64,000 bases of DNA from Brasilonema angustatum HA4187-MV1 (GCA_019359695.1 JAHHGV010000002.1:124001-188000); one strand, 5' to 3'; positions 18,707 through 28,340 are shown, counted from the first letter of the stretch. Made by a program: numbers and translations. The notes: generated by a model not told the origin, from the sequence alone.

Positions 18707-20101
18707 TTAAATATTAGTGCTCATCATGATTGACTCCAAAGGTAATCCGGGCTGTATCGATTCGCGGCGTTTCCACAGGTGTTCTTTGAGGTCGGGAGAA
18801 CCAAATTCCATGATGGGGTTGTAGTATACGTTCGACAGCGTCCAAAGTAGGGTTACTTGTTTAGCGTGTTTTTGAGCCACCGCAGATGGATCATACTTAG
18901 GATTATGTTTGTCCCAAAGACCAATAGTGGCATAGTCTATGTCACCACCATCCTCATACTGTTTGTTATTTACCCACGAATGAAAGAACGAACAGTGGAA
19001 AATCATGTAGATACAAAGCTGCTTGAGATCGTTGATATTAGCGATCGCAAGTGTTCCCAATTCCGGGTTAAGGATTGAGTGGGTCACTAAATCCCGGGAC
19101 ATTCCCTCAACCTCCGACCAATAAGTCTTAATACCCGCATGGTGTGTCTCGAAGAATTTCGACACGTAATCTCTAAACGCTTCCCATACACTCTTTGCCG
19201 CAGGGTCAAAGTTGTTGTTATGCACGTAATCTTTTAACGCATAACCAGCAGGACTCCAATTACGGTAAGACAGGCGTCTAATTTCATCTTTAAGTACATT
19301 GTCTACTTCTTGGGGACTCAAAGCCGAAGCTTCAGGAATAAAACCTGTATTACCAAATATTAAGGACGCTCCTAAAGCGTTAATGTTGAGTAGACCGTCG
19401 AGGTGAGGTTCAAGCAGCAAGCGGATTGGGTTATTAACTATATTGCGATAGTACGCTATTGCATACTGACCGATATTCATATGAGTACGTGCCAGGTGAG
19501 TTTGGATTTCTTGAAAGACAAACTCAGCACTGCGGAATAATCGCTTTGACCATTCCCAGTCGGCATCACCAGGCACATGAGTCTCAGTTTCGCCGTTGAG
19601 AGTGAATTCAATCGAGTCAAGATATAAAGCTTGATCTTCGAGTTTGAATCGTGCCTCAATTAATGAAGGTAGGATACCACCTTCTTCAACTGTATACTTA
19701 GTGCAATCGTAGCGAATGATGTACTGCCAAGGCTGGTGTTTAACTCGTTTGAATTTACCTGGGTTGAAACCGTTGAGACGACGTTCGACAAAAAAATTAT
19801 CGCTGAACTTGTCAGGATGGCAGCGGGTTAAGTTAGCAGGCATCCATTGAGGGGGTGTTTGTCCTATCTTTGCCATTGCTTCGAGAACACCAGTGATGCC
19901 CGGTGCTGGTGGCACAGGTGGTGAACCTGGGGTTTGGGTTGGCATCGGAACTAGACGATGCATTGCAAGGTTTGCCACATATCGCGGCTTCGGCTGGACT
20001 CGTGCGGGTAAGGGACGTTTGGCGTCAAAGGATGGTACGTCTTGACCTGGCTGCCCAGCGTAAGTATATTCTTCTTTAGGGTTCGGCTGGCTTGCTTGCA
20101 T
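18707..20101 (-). CDS. mini-lipoxygenase (catalytic domain only)
   Basis: 464 aa. Iron ligands typical of lipoxygenases are visible: QTHLARTHMNIGQYAIA gives the H-x4-H pair, FHCSFFHSWVNNKQY the third His and the Asn site (HSWVNNKQY equals the family HaxxNfxQY), and the chain ends in ...MSTNI, the conserved C-terminal Ile. RLLLEPHLDGLLNINALG corresponds to the substrate-pocket helix. The N-terminal PLAT/beta-barrel domain of plant enzymes is absent. It is predicted to add O2 to polyunsaturated fatty acids. It stands alone, framed by two ~310-bp repeats that suggest acquisition or local duplication. The terminator in copy A lies ~525 bp after its stop. Confidence 0.88.
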   Translation of the reverse strand: MQASQPNPKEEYTYAGQPGQDVPSFDAKRPLPARVQPKPRYVANLAMHRLVPMPTQTPGSPPVPPAPGITGVLEAMAKIGQTPPQWMPANLTRCHPDKFSDNFFVERRLNGFNPGKFKRVKHQPWQYIIRYDCTKYTVEEGGILPSLIEARFKLEDQALYLDSIEFTLNGETETHVPGDADWEWSKRLFRSAEFVFQEIQTHLARTHMNIGQYAIAYYRNIVNNPIRLLLEPHLDGLLNINALGASLIFGNTGFIPEASALSPQEVDNVLKDEIRRLSYRNWSPAGYALKDYVHNNNFDPAAKSVWEAFRDYVSKFFETHHAGIKTYWSEVEGMSRDLVTHSILNPELGTLAIANINDLKQLCIYMIFHCSFFHSWVNNKQYEDGGDIDYATIGLWDKHNPKYDPSAVAQKHAKQVTLLWTLSNVYYNPIMEFGSPDLKEHLWKRRESIQPGLPLESIMMSTNI

Positions 20102-20212
20102 AGTAATATAAGCGCGAATTGTGTATTGGTAGTACTGATAGGCTATGGCTAAATTAAACTACAATCACTCACAGCGCAATTTCAGGATTATAGATAAAAT
20201 CTTTACAGGTGT

Positions 20213-20433
20213 TTTGATCAGCGTACTCCAAAAGCTAGAACCGCTGCCAGCAAAAATAGGCAGTCTACCAATATGGTACTCACAACCGCTCCACCAAAAG
20301 CGTACCTATGCCGCTGCTTTCCTGATAAAGACAAAAGTCTTACCGTTAACAAGACTATGGCGAGAACTAGCGCCCAAGCTTGTCCCCAAGGTGTTTGCAC
20401 TTGCGTCAAAGCACTTTGTAAAATCGGTGTCAC
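20213..20433 (-). pseudogene. C-terminal fragment of a DUF3120 gene
   Basis: About 70 residues (TPILQSALTQVQTPWGQAW...TILVDCLFLLAAVLAFG) match the C-terminus of the intact DUF3120 protein at 23436-24176 with few changes. The match stops abruptly on both sides. It is a partial duplicate of the gene 3 kb away. Confidence 0.8.
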
Positions 20434-20565
20434 CTCAGGTGTAGGGTGGGCATTGTAATGCCCACTCTACTTAATTCGAGGCTCTTGAGCTAATCTTTTT
20501 GAATTGAATTGTTGTCAAGCATAAAAACAAATTAGCGCGTCTCCCTTGGGGCGACTCCTTCGGAA

Positions 20566-20875
20566 CATCGCACCCAAGCACAACAAAAAACCTCGGCGAA
20601 ACCAACCGAGGCTAGGAGGAGAAGTCCAAATGTCAATGAGTCCTGATATCGAAATCTAAAAATCTTAGCTAACACCCAAGACAAGCGAAACTAGAGCGTT
20701 AACAAATATACGTAGCTTGTTTTTTTGGTTTATTTTTTTGTATTTTTAACTTATGTAAACTAGTATAAGAATTTTGTTAAGAAAGGTCAATAAAAGTTTA
20801 CATTTGAAGAACTGATAGTGTTTATAAAATTAACTTATCAGGAATGAGCGATGATTGTGAACAGCGATGGGATGA
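20566..20875. repeat. 310-bp direct repeat, copy B
   Basis: Second copy of the repeat at 18137-18446, same orientation, upstream of the lipoxygenase gene. Differences include the gatagC/T and tacA/Gtag positions. Confidence 0.85.
20584..20755 (-). ncRNA. candidate small RNA, copy B (~170 nt)
   Basis: Promoter -35 TTGACC (20785-20790), 17-bp spacer, -10 TATACT (20762-20767); terminator stem at 20591-20611 with an A-run (T-run in the RNA) at 20585-20590. Promoter and terminator are identical to copy A, so both may be expressed. Confidence 0.55.
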
Positions 20876-21581
20876 TGCAGGCGATGCAGAAGCCTTTGTG
20901 TGGCGATCGCTCATTAACACAGATTGCACATATACCTTTTTGGTATTAAGAAAAGGGGAATAGGGTATTCCCTATTCCCATTGCCATGAGCTGCAAGTAC
21001 TCCTTACAAGTACTTTGCACTTGTTCCGGCAACTTATGAGGAAGTTATTGAGAATATTTTATATTTAACTACAATTTTTTACTAGTATTTCAGGATTTTC
21101 TGAGACTTATGAGTAGTTGAGAAAGCTTATCCACCAAATTATTCCGTTGATATTTAAAATAAATATCTGAAATTTTATTCATAAACTTTCTCTATATATA
21201 AGTACTTGCTTCTCAGGCAAATTCCTAGTAAACTTCTGACAATAGTTGAGAATAACTATTAACATCTGATCTTCGCGAGGTAAATAGACGAATCCTAACC
21301 AACCAGCTAACAGTTCTAAAGAGCAAGCAATATTTCTTCCCCTGACCTCAATACCGTTCAGTTAAGACGTTTATTCGTAGAGACAGCAGAGGGGATGGTT
21401 CGCTAGTGGGAGCAGAGGAGAAAAGAGTCAATGGGCGTTAACTCTTCTTCCCCCCTGCCCCTGTGCCCCTGTGCCCCTGTGCCTGCCGAAACAGATTAAT
21501 TTCCTTAACTGAACTGTATTGCCCCTGACCTAGCCGAAAAGGTGCAACCTCACAGGATGCATCTACTCGCAACAAACCATG

Positions 21582-21614
21582 ACCGCTGTACTGTAGAACA
21601 CAGCGGTTTTTTTT
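21582..21614 (+). terminator. orphan intrinsic terminator
   Basis: ACCGCTGT (21582-21589) pairs with ACAGCGGT (21600-21607), followed by eight T. No gene precedes it on this strand within 1.3 kb; a short transcript may end here. The surrounding 20876-21779 gap holds only tandem repeats (CCCCTGTG heptamers at ~21455-21487) and no gene I can support. Confidence 0.6.
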
Positions 21615-21779
21615 GTGAATTTGAGCGGTGATACACAGCGATCAGAACCGCATTATCCAAAAAAAATGCGGACATTTTACGTTTAATTAGGTAGATCGCT
21701 ACTTAGAAACAGGAGACTTAAACCTCCAGAATTAGTTAAAAATCTAAAATTGAGTCATCCTTCAACTCCAAAACTAACC

Positions 21780-22352
21780 ATGATTAAACTCAAAACCCAA
21801 CTCACCCTCGAAGAATTCCTCGCACTTACTGAAGCAGACATCACCTATGAACTAATTGACGGAGAAGCTATTCCTAAATTCAAAAACGATGAAATGTCAC
21901 CAAATTTTTTTCATAGTTCTATAACAGGTGCGTTATTTATACTATTATCTGGATGGGCAGAAGGAAAGGGACGGGTTGTAATAGAATGGGCAATTAAGCT
22001 AACACAAAATCAACAAGACTGGGTTCCTGTACCAGATTTGACATATGTTTCTTATAACCGTCTTTCTGCCGATTGGTTGCAAGATGAGGCTTGTCCTGTT
22101 GCACCCGAATTAGTCATTGAAATTATCTCCCCTGGTCAAACTTTCGGAGAAATGACAGAAAAAGCAACAGATTATCTGAAAGCTAAAGTTCAACGCGTTT
22201 GGATTATTGACACTAGAGCAAAAACTATTACTATTTTTTATCCAGATGCTCTCCCTCAAACCAAGCGCGGTACTGATAGTTTAGAAGATTCCCTATTTGA
22301 AATGCTACAAATTACACCTCAACAAATCTTCCAACAAGCAAGAATTTCCTAA
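21780..22352 (+). CDS. Uma2-family (DUF820) restriction-endonuclease-like protein
   Basis: 190 aa from ATG 21780 (MIKLKTQLTLEEFLALTEADITYELIDGEAI); a TTG ten codons earlier is less likely. Hallmarks are YELIDGE, VPDLTYVS (catalytic PD), APELVIEIISPGQTFGEMTEKATDYLKAKVQRVWIIDTRAKTITIF, i.e. the PD-(D/E)xK-like core with E-x-I. These proteins are abundant in cyanobacteria; function unknown. A relict second Uma2 tail follows in the same frame after the stop. Confidence 0.9.
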   Translation: MIKLKTQLTLEEFLALTEADITYELIDGEAIPKFKNDEMSPNFFHSSITGALFILLSGWAEGKGRVVIEWAIKLTQNQQDWVPVPDLTYVSYNRLSADWLQDEACPVAPELVIEIISPGQTFGEMTEKATDYLKAKVQRVWIIDTRAKTITIFYPDALPQTKRGTDSLEDSLFEMLQITPQQIFQQARIS

Positions 22353-22496
22353 AGTAGAGGTGATGGAAACGGTAAACTGTATTTGACTCCTGATGAAGTT
22401 GCTCAAAGCGAACGACAGCAGAGGAAACTTGCTAACTGGAGTTTACTTGGTACTTTTTCAAAAGTCATCCTTTGGGAAGCCTTCGGCTACAACTGA
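22353..22496 (+). pseudogene. remnant of a Uma2 C-terminal tail
   Basis: Directly after the stop at 22350-22352, the same frame reads GDGNGKLYLTPDEVAQSERQQRKLAN, the typical C-terminal extension of other Uma2 proteins, to a stop at 22494-22496. There is no start codon of its own. Either a longer ancestral protein acquired a stop, or two family members recombined. Confidence 0.5.
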
Positions 22497-22525
22497 GGCG
22501 AAACGGAAGTCAGGCGGGGAGGATG

Positions 22526-23298
22526 TCAAAAGGCTTCAGGCTTATTAACCGCTGTCTCCAATCCTCGCACATCTTCCCGTTTCGTATCCTGATTCCAAGT
22601 AATGTTTGTGAGGTCTGCGCGACTGAGGTTTGCGCGACTGAGGTCTGCGCCACTGAGATCTGCGCCACTGAGGTCTGCGCGACTGAGGTTTGCGCCACTG
22701 AGGTTTGCGACACTGAGGTTTGCGCCACTGAGGTTTGCGCTTCTGAGGTTTGCGCCACTGAGGTTTGCGCCACTGAGGTTTGCGTCACTGAGGATTGCGT
22801 CACTGAGGTTTGCGCGACTGAGGTTTGCGCCACTCAGGTTTGCGCCACTGAGGTTTGCGCCACTCAGGTCTGCGCCACTGAGGTTTGCCGTTCTGAGGTT
22901 TGCGCTACTGAGGTTTGCCGTTCTGAGGTTTGCGCTACTGAGGTCTGCGCTACTGAGGTTTGCCGTTATGAGGTTTGCGCCACTGAGGTCTGCGCTACTG
23001 AGGTTTGCCGTTCTGAGGTTTGCGCCACTGAGGTCTGCGCCGCTGAGGTCTGCGCTACTGAGGTTTGCGCGACTGAGGTTTGCGCGACTGAGGTCTGCGC
23101 CACTGAGGTCTGCGCTACTGAGGTTTGCGCCACTGAGGTCTGCGCCACTGGTGCTGCTGGAACGCTTGCAAGCAAACCAAGCGCAATCATAAATTCCAAA
23201 GCAGCTTTAGAAACTTCTGCCCCAGACTCCGCCATGTCTCCAGGCGTTCCTAATTCTTGGGGGTTGATCTGTTGCCAAAACCGCTTAAGCTTGTTCAC
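22526..23298 (-). pseudogene. pentapeptide-repeat protein, frameshifted between N-terminal domain and repeat array
   Basis: From ATG 23298 an N-terminal segment (MNKLKRFWQQINPQELGTPGDMAESG...LLASVPAA) is followed by a 15-bp tandem array at ~22607-23151. In the starting frame the array reads AQTSV and stops at 22966. In the frame one base back it reads ANLSG/ADLSG pentapeptides, about 36 copies with natural variants (ANLRT, ANLIT), and continues into a typical C-terminal tail (ADLTNITWNQDTKREDVRGL...) with a stop at 22526. So the real repeat frame is the A(N/D)LxX frame, and a -1 frameshift (one base lost, or two gained) near 23150 separates it from the start codon. Such proteins form right-handed beta-helices. 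Sequencing error in the repeat is an alternative. Confidence 0.7.
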
Positions 23299-23435
23299 TG
23301 CAAAAATTCCTTTGTTGTGACGCTCTCACTGTTGATACCAGTGAAACTCTCAACTTTTAATGATAAGCTTAGCTTGCCGAACAAACCCCCAGTCAGTACG
23401 TACAATTGTGGTTATCCAAGTACATAAGCTGATCT

Positions 23436-24176
23436 TCACGCAAAAACCGCAGCCAGTAAAAATAAGCAGTCCACCAAAATAGTACTCAAAACCGCTCCAC
23501 TAAAAGCATACCAGTGTCGCTGCTTCCCAGATAAAGACAAAAGCCCCACCGTTAACAAGACTGTGGCGAGAGTTAGCGCCCAAGCTTGTCCCCAAGGCGT
23601 TTGGACTTGTGCCAAAGCACTTTGTAAAATTGGTGTTGCCTCCAATGTTGATTCTACTCGCACGATTTGCCGCCAATAAGGAATTAAATCTACCAAGTAG
23701 AAATACACATCGGTTAACACTGTACCGAGTAAAGAACCTAAATAAAACCAGTTACCGATTTTGCCCCAGTTCCGACTGAGACACCACAAGGCAAACGGTA
23801 AACCTATACACTCAACGGGTAAATGCCATAACGGTTCCCAGCGCAACCAGCCCCAGTAAACAGAACCTGCTAACCAACTCCAACTGAATCCTAAAAGCAA
23901 ATCTCCCCAAACATACGTAGAGGGACGCGACATTAATTTAAAACTCAGCCAGATCCAACCTGCTGTTAAAGCTAAACTCAACCACGGAAGCGATCGCACG
24001 AGTGGCGCTTCAATAAACACAGGCACACAAACCAAAAAGACAGCCGCCGCAAAGACTAACCATGCTGGTTGAGAGGCGACTTTCCACAATAAACCAACGT
24101 CAGCGCTTTTCGTTGGCTGAGTTCGCTGAATCGTAGTAGTAGAAGCAGTGTAAGAAGACAAAGTATTGTTAACCAA
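23436..24176 (-). CDS. DUF3120 membrane protein
   Basis: 246 aa. Several hydrophobic helices (WLVFAAAVFLVCVPVFIEAPLVRSLPWLSLALTAGWIWLSF; LLLGFSWSWLAGSVYWGWLRWEPLWHLPVECIGLPFALW). The sequence fits the cyanobacterial DUF3120 family of small integral membrane proteins of unknown function. ATG at 24176. A truncated duplicate of its last ~70 residues lies at 20213-20433. A small hairpin (AAATGCCC/GGGCATTT, 24228-24248) sits 52 bp upstream, in the gap shared with uppP. Confidence 0.8.
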   Translation of the reverse strand: MVNNTLSSYTASTTTIQRTQPTKSADVGLLWKVASQPAWLVFAAAVFLVCVPVFIEAPLVRSLPWLSLALTAGWIWLSFKLMSRPSTYVWGDLLLGFSWSWLAGSVYWGWLRWEPLWHLPVECIGLPFALWCLSRNWGKIGNWFYLGSLLGTVLTDVYFYLVDLIPYWRQIVRVESTLEATPILQSALAQVQTPWGQAWALTLATVLLTVGLLSLSGKQRHWYAFSGAVLSTILVDCLFLLAAVFA

Positions 24177-24403
24177 TGTTTTTAATATTTTTTATTTATC
24201 TTTATATTACTTAATATATTACAGTATAAATGCCCTAGGGGGGCATTTAATTTTAGCTTAATCCAAGAATTAAGAATATGTTAATGTTGTGAGCATTTCA
24301 TTTGAGATGCTTACAGTTCACGTGCCACCCGGAAAGACCAATAAAAAGAGTGTAAATTTGGATAATTCAGTACAATAACGCAGGTATATTCAGAGTTCTA
24401 GTG

Positions 24404-25354
24404 ATGACGACAATATTAGAAGTGAGTAGTACACAGTGTTACGGGTTGCTTTATGGTGTATGGGGACAACTGGCACAAGTAGGAGTAACCGAAAATCCTC
24501 CTGCTGGTGGTGAAGTCAACCTGATACAGGCACTCATTCAGGCATTTATCCTAGGGATTGTCCAAGGGATAACAGAATTTCTCCCCATCAGCAGCACTGC
24601 CCATTTGCAGGTGTTTACTAAAGCATTCGGCTGGGAACTCCTGGGACAAAAATCCTTTGTGGCGACGATTCAATTCGGCAGCGTGATTGCCGTGTTCCTA
24701 TATTTTTGGAAAGATATCACTCAAATTTTGACTGGAGGCTGGGCGGCTTTTCAGCAAAAAGACTGGCGGCGAGACGAATGGCAATTACTAGTGGGCATAG
24801 CAGTAGGAACCTTGCCAGCTTTGGTGGGGGGCTTTCTCCTGAAGAAGGCACTTAATGACGAAAACTCGGTGATTAACAGCATGACTACCATTGCCATCGA
24901 TTCAATTGTGATGGCAATTTTATTAGGTGTGGCGGAAAAAGTTGGCAGCCGCAAGCGGGACTTTCGAGACTTGAAGATTCGAGATGGACTACTGATAGGG
25001 CTGGGCCAAATGCTGGCTTTAGCGCCTGGTGTATCACGTTCTGGCTCAACTTTAACAACTGCCTTGTTTTTGGGACTCAAAAGGGAGACAGCAGCGAGAT
25101 TTTCGTTTTTGTTGGGCATTCCAACATTAACAATCGCCACTTTATATGAATTCTTCAAAGAGGCGTTAGGCAAGATTGACTTAGTGGTAGTGAGTGTCGG
25201 GGTAGTTTCAGCGTTTATATTTTCTTATATATCCATCGCCTGGTTGTTGCGATATCTTCAAACCCATAACAATTTCGTATTTGTCTGGTATCGCTTGGCA
25301 TTTGGGGCTGCAATTCTAGGTGCGATCGCAACAGGGCTATTGAATAATACTTGA
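24404..25354 (+). CDS. uppP: undecaprenyl-diphosphatase (UppP/BacA)
   Basis: 316 aa from ATG 24404 (the GTG just before is in frame too). Signature segments are LGIVQGITEFLPISSTAHLQV and LAPGVSRSGSTLTTALFLGL, holding the catalytic Glu, Ser and Arg. About eight hydrophobic helices. It dephosphorylates undecaprenyl pyrophosphate to recycle the lipid carrier of peptidoglycan synthesis. It is divergent from the DUF3120 gene. The N-terminal ~35 residues before the first helix are longer than usual. Confidence 0.95.
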   Translation: MTTILEVSSTQCYGLLYGVWGQLAQVGVTENPPAGGEVNLIQALIQAFILGIVQGITEFLPISSTAHLQVFTKAFGWELLGQKSFVATIQFGSVIAVFLYFWKDITQILTGGWAAFQQKDWRRDEWQLLVGIAVGTLPALVGGFLLKKALNDENSVINSMTTIAIDSIVMAILLGVAEKVGSRKRDFRDLKIRDGLLIGLGQMLALAPGVSRSGSTLTTALFLGLKRETAARFSFLLGIPTLTIATLYEFFKEALGKIDLVVVSVGVVSAFIFSYISIAWLLRYLQTHNNFVFVWYRLAFGAAILGAIATGLLNNT

Positions 25355-25454
25355 TGAAATTTCTGGCAATCATCAGATTCAGAACGATTTAAAACTGCAA
25401 AAATACGCATATATACGTAGACTTAATCAGTGTGCATCTGTTCATAGCCCCGAT

Positions 25455-28340
25455 TCACTCTGGCGATCGAACTAACTCCACTACACTCTCGATCACTGCA
25501 TTTGGCGAAATTGGTTTGGGAATGTGTCGTTGGAAACCCGCGTTTATCGCCTGCTGTTGATCCAATTCTCCGGCATAGGCAGTTATGGCGATCGCCGGAA
25601 CACGTCCTCCTCGTTCGGGTGGCAGCATTCGGATTTCACGCATGAGCATGTAGCCATCGATTTCTGGCATACCGATATCGCTGACCACAATATTAGGAAT
25701 CGATTGTGAAAAAGCTTCTAGGGCATCAGAACCAGAGGAGACAGCTGTGACGCTGGCGTTTTGTTGCTTTAAGACAAAAGCAATCAACTCCCGCGAGTCT
25801 GGGTCATCGTCTACGACTAAAATCTGAATGCCACTCAAATCACACGCTGGTTGTGGTAATTGCTTGATTTGGGGCATCTCAACAGACTTGGGAGCCAGAG
25901 GAATCTCTACAGTAAAGGTAGCTCCTTGTCCTTCGCCAAGACTCTCGACAAACGCCTTTCCACCATGCATCTCAACAATTTGACGCACAATCGCTAGTCC
26001 TAACCCTAAACCGCCAAATTTGCGCGTCGTGGAGCCGTCTTCTTGCTGGAAACGGTCAAATACATGCGGCAGAAACTCAGCCCGAATGCCTTTGCCCGTG
26101 TCTGTGACTTGAATTTGGGCATTGGTGCCAACGGGTGTTAAATTAACTTCAATTTGTCCACCTCGCGGGGTGAATTTAACAGCGTTGGATAAGAGATTCC
26201 ACACGATTTGCTGTAATCGAGTCGCATCGCCGATAACGCTCACCCCTGGGGTCATCTGTGTTTTCACTTGTAGGGACTTGGCATCGGCGGCTAATCGAAC
26301 GGTTTCGATCGCTCCAGAAATAACGCTACCGAGCTCGACGGGTATGGCATTTAAGACCAATTTACCGCGCAGAATCCGAGAGACATCGAGGAGATCGTCA
26401 ATCAGTTGCACCTGTAACTTGGCGTTGCGCTCGATTGTGGCGAGGGCTTCGCTGGTTTTTGCGGCGCTGAGTTTGCCATTTTGCAATAACTTCGACCAGC
26501 CAAGAATCGGATTGAGGGGGGAACGTAATTCGTGAGACAGCACGGCGAGAAATTCATCTTTAATCCGGTTCAACCGTTCGGCTTCTGATCGGGCTGCTTG
26601 TTCGCTCATGAACAATTGTTCTCGTTCTTGCTCAGTTTGTTTGCGATCAGTGATGTCGCGAGCAATGGCGTAAAGAACATTTTGTTCGGGCACGCAAACA
26701 ACGTTCCAGGAAATCCATTTATAGGAACCGTCTTTCGTCTGGAAGCGGTTTTCAAAACCAACCGTTTGCCTTCCCCGTGCCAGTTTTTGTCCTTGAGTTA
26801 GTGTTGCAGCTCGATCATCAGGATGCACAAATGCAAGATAGGGCTGTGTCGTCAGTTCCGTTTGGGTGAAACCAAGCGTTTTTTCCCAAGCTGGATTAAC
26901 CTGTGTAAAGTAGCCGTTGAAGTTGCCGATCGCCAGCATATCTAAGGACAAGTTGAACAAGCGATCGCGTTCTTGCCTAAGCTGCTTTTGTTTACTCAGA
27001 TCCAGGACAAAGGCCATGACTTCCTGGTTTATATTAAACGGTTCTTGGACTAAAGCGGCAGCAATTAAAATGGGAATTCGCCGACCATCCTTGTGCAGAT
27101 AAACTTTTTCGTAGGGTGGACAAACACCCTGTGTACTCAATTGTTCAGCTGCTTTTGCATCCAACGCTGCAAATTCTGGCGGGGTCAATTTATCCGATTG
27201 TACTTGCCCAGAGTACACCTCTTCTGGGGTGTACCCAACTAAGTTTAAGAAATAGTCATTGGCGTAATGCAGCTTACCAAAACAATCCCCAAACACGACC
27301 CCAAATAAATTTGATTCGACCAATCGCCGGAACCGCCGCTCACTTTCTCGCAAGGCGATCTCTGCTTGTTTGCGATCGGTGATGTCCATTGACATACCCA
27401 TCATGCGCAGGGGGTTTCCGGCTGAGTCATAAACCACCTGACCTCGTATTAGTACCCAGTGAGTGCTGCCATCTGTCCAGATATTGCGGTACTCCACATC
27501 GTAGTCGGTGCGGTTGACAATTGACTCCTGAATTGCCCCTTGCACCCAAGCTTGATCCTCAGGATGAATCCGCTCCATCAAAGTCTGATGCGAAAAATCA
27601 GCATCAATTGATAGCCCAAAGTTCATTTTGCACTGGTCAGAAGTAGACAAAATATTTGTCTTCAAATCGAGTTGCCAGGAACCAAGTTTACTCGTTTTTA
27701 GCGCTAGCCTCAGTTGTTGTTCCCTTTCTCGCAGCGCCGCTTCTGCTTGTTTGCGCTCAGTAATCTCAGCACACAAGATCGCAATGGCATCAGGAATCAG
27801 GTAAACGCGATTTTCAAACCAGCGATTCCACGCGGGATAGTAATACTCGAATTGCTGGCGCGTTTGTTCACTCATCGCTGGCTCAAGTCGCTGATCAAGC
27901 TCAGTCCCTACTAAGTGCAGCTCATTTTTCTGCTGCTGCACCCGGACAAATTCTGTAACATCCTCGGTTCTATGGATGATCTGCGTAATCTCACCATTTG
28001 CGTCGAAGACGGGCGAATTGACTGCAGTCCAATACCGTTCCTCAAATCCGCCGCCTTCTGATTCAAGACGGCGAATGTCATACTTCTGTACCGCCATCGT
28101 ATGAGGCTTTCGATCCTTCAGCACGCTTTCTAGTGAGGCACGCAAATTCTGCACTCCTGTCGCATCTGGATCGTCTGGATTATCAGGATAGGCATCGAAT
28201 ATCATGCGATCAAGAATCTCTTCTCGTTTTCTCATGGTTGCCTGCAAGTAAGCATCGCTCGCTGCCACAATGACAAAATCGGGTGTCAATACTAAATATA
28301 ATCCCGGTATCGCTTCAAATATCGTTTGAAAATTAAGCAT
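25455..28340 (-). CDS. multi-PAS hybrid sensor histidine kinase with C-terminal receiver
   Basis: 961 aa from ATG 28340 (MLNFQTIFEAIPGLYLVL); a TTG five codons before is less likely. Order: PAS (~5-130), a coiled segment, then three PAS/PAC units (~205-325, 330-450, 455-570) each ending in a DITDRKQ-type linker, HisKA with AVLSHELRSPLNPILG (phospho-acceptor His), HATPase_c (WNLLSNAVKFTPRGG; DTGKGI; GGLGLGLAIVRQIVE) and a receiver (VVDDDPDSRELIAF; SDIGMPEIDGY; Lys in PKPISP). There are no membrane helices, so it is a cytoplasmic sensor with unknown ligands. It stands alone. Confidence 0.93.
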   Translation of the reverse strand: MLNFQTIFEAIPGLYLVLTPDFVIVAASDAYLQATMRKREEILDRMIFDAYPDNPDDPDATGVQNLRASLESVLKDRKPHTMAVQKYDIRRLESEGGGFEERYWTAVNSPVFDANGEITQIIHRTEDVTEFVRVQQQKNELHLVGTELDQRLEPAMSEQTRQQFEYYYPAWNRWFENRVYLIPDAIAILCAEITERKQAEAALREREQQLRLALKTSKLGSWQLDLKTNILSTSDQCKMNFGLSIDADFSHQTLMERIHPEDQAWVQGAIQESIVNRTDYDVEYRNIWTDGSTHWVLIRGQVVYDSAGNPLRMMGMSMDITDRKQAEIALRESERRFRRLVESNLFGVVFGDCFGKLHYANDYFLNLVGYTPEEVYSGQVQSDKLTPPEFAALDAKAAEQLSTQGVCPPYEKVYLHKDGRRIPILIAAALVQEPFNINQEVMAFVLDLSKQKQLRQERDRLFNLSLDMLAIGNFNGYFTQVNPAWEKTLGFTQTELTTQPYLAFVHPDDRAATLTQGQKLARGRQTVGFENRFQTKDGSYKWISWNVVCVPEQNVLYAIARDITDRKQTEQEREQLFMSEQAARSEAERLNRIKDEFLAVLSHELRSPLNPILGWSKLLQNGKLSAAKTSEALATIERNAKLQVQLIDDLLDVSRILRGKLVLNAIPVELGSVISGAIETVRLAADAKSLQVKTQMTPGVSVIGDATRLQQIVWNLLSNAVKFTPRGGQIEVNLTPVGTNAQIQVTDTGKGIRAEFLPHVFDRFQQEDGSTTRKFGGLGLGLAIVRQIVEMHGGKAFVESLGEGQGATFTVEIPLAPKSVEMPQIKQLPQPACDLSGIQILVVDDDPDSRELIAFVLKQQNASVTAVSSGSDALEAFSQSIPNIVVSDIGMPEIDGYMLMREIRMLPPERGGRVPAIAITAYAGELDQQQAINAGFQRHIPKPISPNAVIESVVELVRSPE

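Noticed and set aside
20145-20444. Plus-strand 99-aa ORF
   Set aside because: Antisense to the DUF3120 fragment; no ribosome site or protein-like features.
22472-23320. Long plus-strand frame reading VCATEVCATE repeats
   Set aside because: Produced by the 15-bp array on the opposite strand; the pentapeptide frame with a normal C-terminal tail is on the minus strand.
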